A DNA stretch of 24,287 bases, taken from contig URAI01000027.1 in assembly GCA_900545725.1 (NCBI GenBank), positions 1-24,287 of the forward strand. Direction: 5' to 3'. Shown here piece after piece: positions 22,624-24,287 of this stretch. The position numbers and the translations under genes are program-made. The DNA comes from an uncultured Eubacterium sp. Its GTDB lineage: Bacteria > Bacillota > Clostridia > Lachnospirales > Lachnospiraceae. The notes under the pieces were generated by a model. That model was given only the letters and a program-made list of their open reading frames with translations. It ran no database searches and was not told the origin of the DNA. The first letter of the stretch is position 1. Every line of letters starts with the position of its first letter.

Positions 22624-23394
22624 ATGAACTGGTTTTTGATATGTGTTATAGCAGTTATAGCAGGCTGCGGATATGCAGGATGGAAAAAAGGAGTATTAAG
22701 AATGGCTGTATCACTGGTGTCTGTATTTATAGCAATAGCAGCTACCGTGATTTTGTCACCTGTAATTGCAGATGCATTAAAGAAAAATACCCCTATATAT
22801 AGTTATATTGAGAATAAAGTATACAATATGATATTAAAGGATGAACAGATAAATAGTACAGCAGATGCAGCCATTGGGCAGGAGGCAGAAAAAGTATCAG
22901 AATATGGTGAGGAATCAGAAGAAATTATTTCATATATATATAAGATAGCTGAAAATCTCAATATTCCAATGTCTGTAATGACTCAGACTGATAAGGCGAT
23001 ACCTGATAATACGGATATCTCTAATAGCATGAATACAGTTAAAGATCAGGTTCTTAGGATATTTGCCATAAGACTGGCAGGTGTAATATATAATATAATT
23101 GTGCATATTATAATTCTTATAATAGTATTCCTGATTATAAAAATAATAGTCGCAGCTACAGATATAATAGGAAGCCTTCCTGTAATTAATCAGGCAAATC
23201 ATGTTTTGGGAGTTATTGCAGGAATTGCAGAAGGTGTTATTGTGATATGGTTTGTGTTTGCACTGATATCTTTAATTGCGAGGACTGATTATGGAACAAC
23301 ACTGCTTTCTTATATCGATAACAGCAGAATACTTACATGGTTGAATGATAATAATATTATTGCTCATGTGTTGTTTAATGACAAAAGAATATAA
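22624..23394 (+). CDS. CvpA-family membrane protein
   Basis: This 256-residue protein shows the CvpA-family layout: N-terminal helices (MNWFLICVIAVIAGCGYAGW and AVSLVSVFIAIAATVILSPV), a long polar loop (~55-140) larger than in E. coli CvpA, and two C-terminal helices (IYNIIVHIIILIIVFLIIKI and GVIAGIAEGVIVIWFVFALI). The motifs GWKKGVLRM and IAGIAEGVIV are typical. Family members are linked to colicin V production and envelope integrity, without a defined reaction. The ATG at 22624 follows GAGG (7 nt); the frame upstream of it is not conserved-looking. It is the last protein gene before the rRNA operon, with no clear terminator. Confidence 0.75.
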   Translation: MNWFLICVIAVIAGCGYAGWKKGVLRMAVSLVSVFIAIAATVILSPVIADALKKNTPIYSYIENKVYNMILKDEQINSTADAAIGQEAEKVSEYGEESEEIISYIYKIAENLNIPMSVMTQTDKAIPDNTDISNSMNTVKDQVLRIFAIRLAGVIYNIIVHIIILIIVFLIIKIIVAATDIIGSLPVINQANHVLGVIAGIAEGVIVIWFVFALISLIARTDYGTTLLSYIDNSRILTWLNDNNIIAHVLFNDKRI

Positions 23395-23616
23395 ACAAGT
23401 TATATAATTCATCCCCAATAATACAGGATATTTAAAATGTTATTAAATTATCAAAATCATAATGTTTAACTAAAATTAATAGCTTATAAAACATAATATG
23501 TACTTGGTTTTGGTAATATTTAAAATAGTATATTATTATACTTATGCAACTAAATGTGTTCATAAGATTTGCAGATATATAATAGAAAGTATATGTTACA
23601 TTATTGCTGTAGATGA

Positions 23617-23644
23617 GCGTATATATCATTGATGATATATATGC
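23617..23644. repeat. 12-bp stem hairpin upstream of the rRNA operon
   Basis: GCGTATATATCA (23617-23628) pairs with TGATATATATGC (23633-23644) with one G-U pair and a TTGA loop. It has no T-run. It may mark the 3' end of the CvpA transcript or be a protein site. Confidence 0.4.
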
Positions 23645-23778
23645 CTTACAGTATTCATTTGATATTTGTTATATTCACGTAAATGTTTAAAAGAAAGGTA
23701 TAATGTATTATTATCTTAATTGTAGGAAGAAAAATGAATTTTAAAATATAAATGTTTATAATTTATTAGGAATGGGGA

Positions 23779-23821
23779 CACTATATATAGTGCAAAAGAA
23801 ATGAAATACGCTATATATAGC
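23779..23821. promoter_or_regulatory. Two CTATATATAG palindromes 30 bp apart, 50-90 bp upstream of the rRNA -35
   Basis: CACTATATATAGTG (23779-23792) and GCTATATATAGC (23810-23821) are perfect palindromes sharing a 10-bp core. Their centres are exactly 30 bp apart, close to three helical turns, so two dimers would sit on the same face of the DNA. They lie in the upstream activation zone of the rRNA promoter. A regulator or nucleoid protein binding here is inferred. Confidence 0.4.
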
Positions 23822-23869
23822 TGCTAGAGGATTGAAATTAAAAAAAACCAAAAAAAAATAAAAAAACCA

Positions 23870-23898
23870 TTGACATTCATGTCTAAGGATGGTAATAT
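23870..23898 (+). promoter_or_regulatory. rRNA operon promoter
   Basis: A perfect TTGACA (23870-23875) is followed after 17 bp by TAATAT (23893-23898), with TGG before it as an extended -10. An overlapping TATAAT at 23896-23901 would need a 20-bp spacer. Runs of A upstream resemble an UP element. Transcription would start about 330 bp before 16S. Confidence 0.7.
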
Positions 23899-23904
23899 AA
23901 TCAA

Positions 23905-24236
23905 GTCGCCGCGAGACACGGCAACAAAACAATAAATAAAATTCAACTTCTAAATATTCTTTTGAATGATTTTAATAAAGACGTTTAGAAAATTAGTTGG
24001 ATTATGAACATTGATAATTGAACAGTAAAACAACCTTGAAAATTCTTTAATGAATTTTAATCTTAAAGCGAATTGTTATTTATATAACATCCTTTAAAAC
24101 AGTAAATAGACGTTTGTTAAAACGGATATTAAAGCTAGTTAGTTTAACTGGCTGGGAAAGCTGGAGTAAAACATCTGGTCTGTGAAGACTGGGTAAGAAT
24201 TATGAAGTAATTCTTACAGTTTTATGAAGCAGAACT
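23905..24236 (+). other. Ribosomal RNA leader
   Basis: This ~330-nt transcribed leader has no gene. It contains GCCG/CGGC (about 23908-23922); a long interrupted stem between CAACTTCTAAA (from 23944) and TTTAGAAAATTAGTTG (to about 23999); the octamer AGACGTTT twice (23979 and 24108); and a perfect 10-bp hairpin GTAAGAATTA/TAATTCTTAC (24193-24202 with 24208-24217) close to the 16S start. These probably serve antitermination and RNase processing of the precursor. Confidence 0.6.

Positions 24237-24287
<51 letters not shown>

Larger units (their letters stand above)
23395..23869. other. AT-rich gene-free region upstream of the rRNA operon
   Basis: I see no gene here; short ORFs on either strand lack ribosome binding sites and plausible composition. 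The stretch holds a strong hairpin, a pair of phased palindromes and a weak promoter-like TATAAT (23699-23704), described separately. An AT-rich upstream region is typical of strong rRNA promoters (UP elements). Confidence 0.6.

Overview
The window looks like chromosomal DNA of a low-GC, spore-forming Gram-positive of the Clostridia, most likely a Lachnospiraceae-type gut bacterium. The reasons are the strongly AT-rich sequence, AGGAGG-type ribosome binding sites, a YyaC-type sporulation protein, a Clostridia-type Tad (Flp pilus) gene set with DUF5702 and FHA proteins, and the start of a 16S rRNA gene of clostridial type at the right edge. I cannot name the species.

Region 1 (1-7087) is mobile DNA that reads richer in GC than the rest. 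It has the 3' part of a DinG/Rad3-type helicase gene, then a compact one-strand operon of three different tyrosine recombinases and two small paralogous DUF6262/TnpC-like proteins. This is a Tn554-like element with a third recombinase. It is preceded by helically phased short repeats and closed by a strong terminator at 6906-6951.

Region 2 (7088-12884) is the 3' half of a tad pilus locus: a decayed Flp1-type pilin remnant, a DUF5702 protein, a TadE-like pseudopilin split by a frameshift, an A24 prepilin peptidase, a second TadE-like protein without a normal start codon, and a membrane FHA protein. The ATPase and platform genes are not in the window, and mobile DNA lies where they would be expected. 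The locus appears cut off and decaying.

Region 3 is interleaved with region 2. Two copies of a ~170-nt conserved sequence (10324-10491 and 12921-13089) end exactly at the ribosome binding sites of the prepilin peptidase gene and of a flavodoxin-SCP2 fusion gene. Both copies fold into the same four hairpins, with compensating base changes, plus a pseudoknot whose 3' strand lies next to the Shine-Dalgarno sequence. I read this as a cis-regulatory RNA of a kind I do not recognise, and it is the best candidate here for something undescribed.

Region 4 (13090-23394) is housekeeping or accessory chromosome: flavodoxin-SCP2 protein, an orphan cytosolic histidine kinase (minus strand), a HIT hydrolase, an aconitase-family hydratase with a structured leader, a coiled-coil membrane protein, YyaC (minus strand), a membrane LysM protein with a degenerate JAB/MPN-like domain, a DUF5711 protein and a CvpA-family protein. 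The last four sit together and may serve the envelope or sporulation.

Region 5 (23395-24287) is the upstream region of a ribosomal RNA operon: an AT-rich stretch with a hairpin and two CTATATATAG palindromes exactly 30 bp apart, a TTGACA promoter, a long structured leader, and the first ~51 nt of 16S rRNA.
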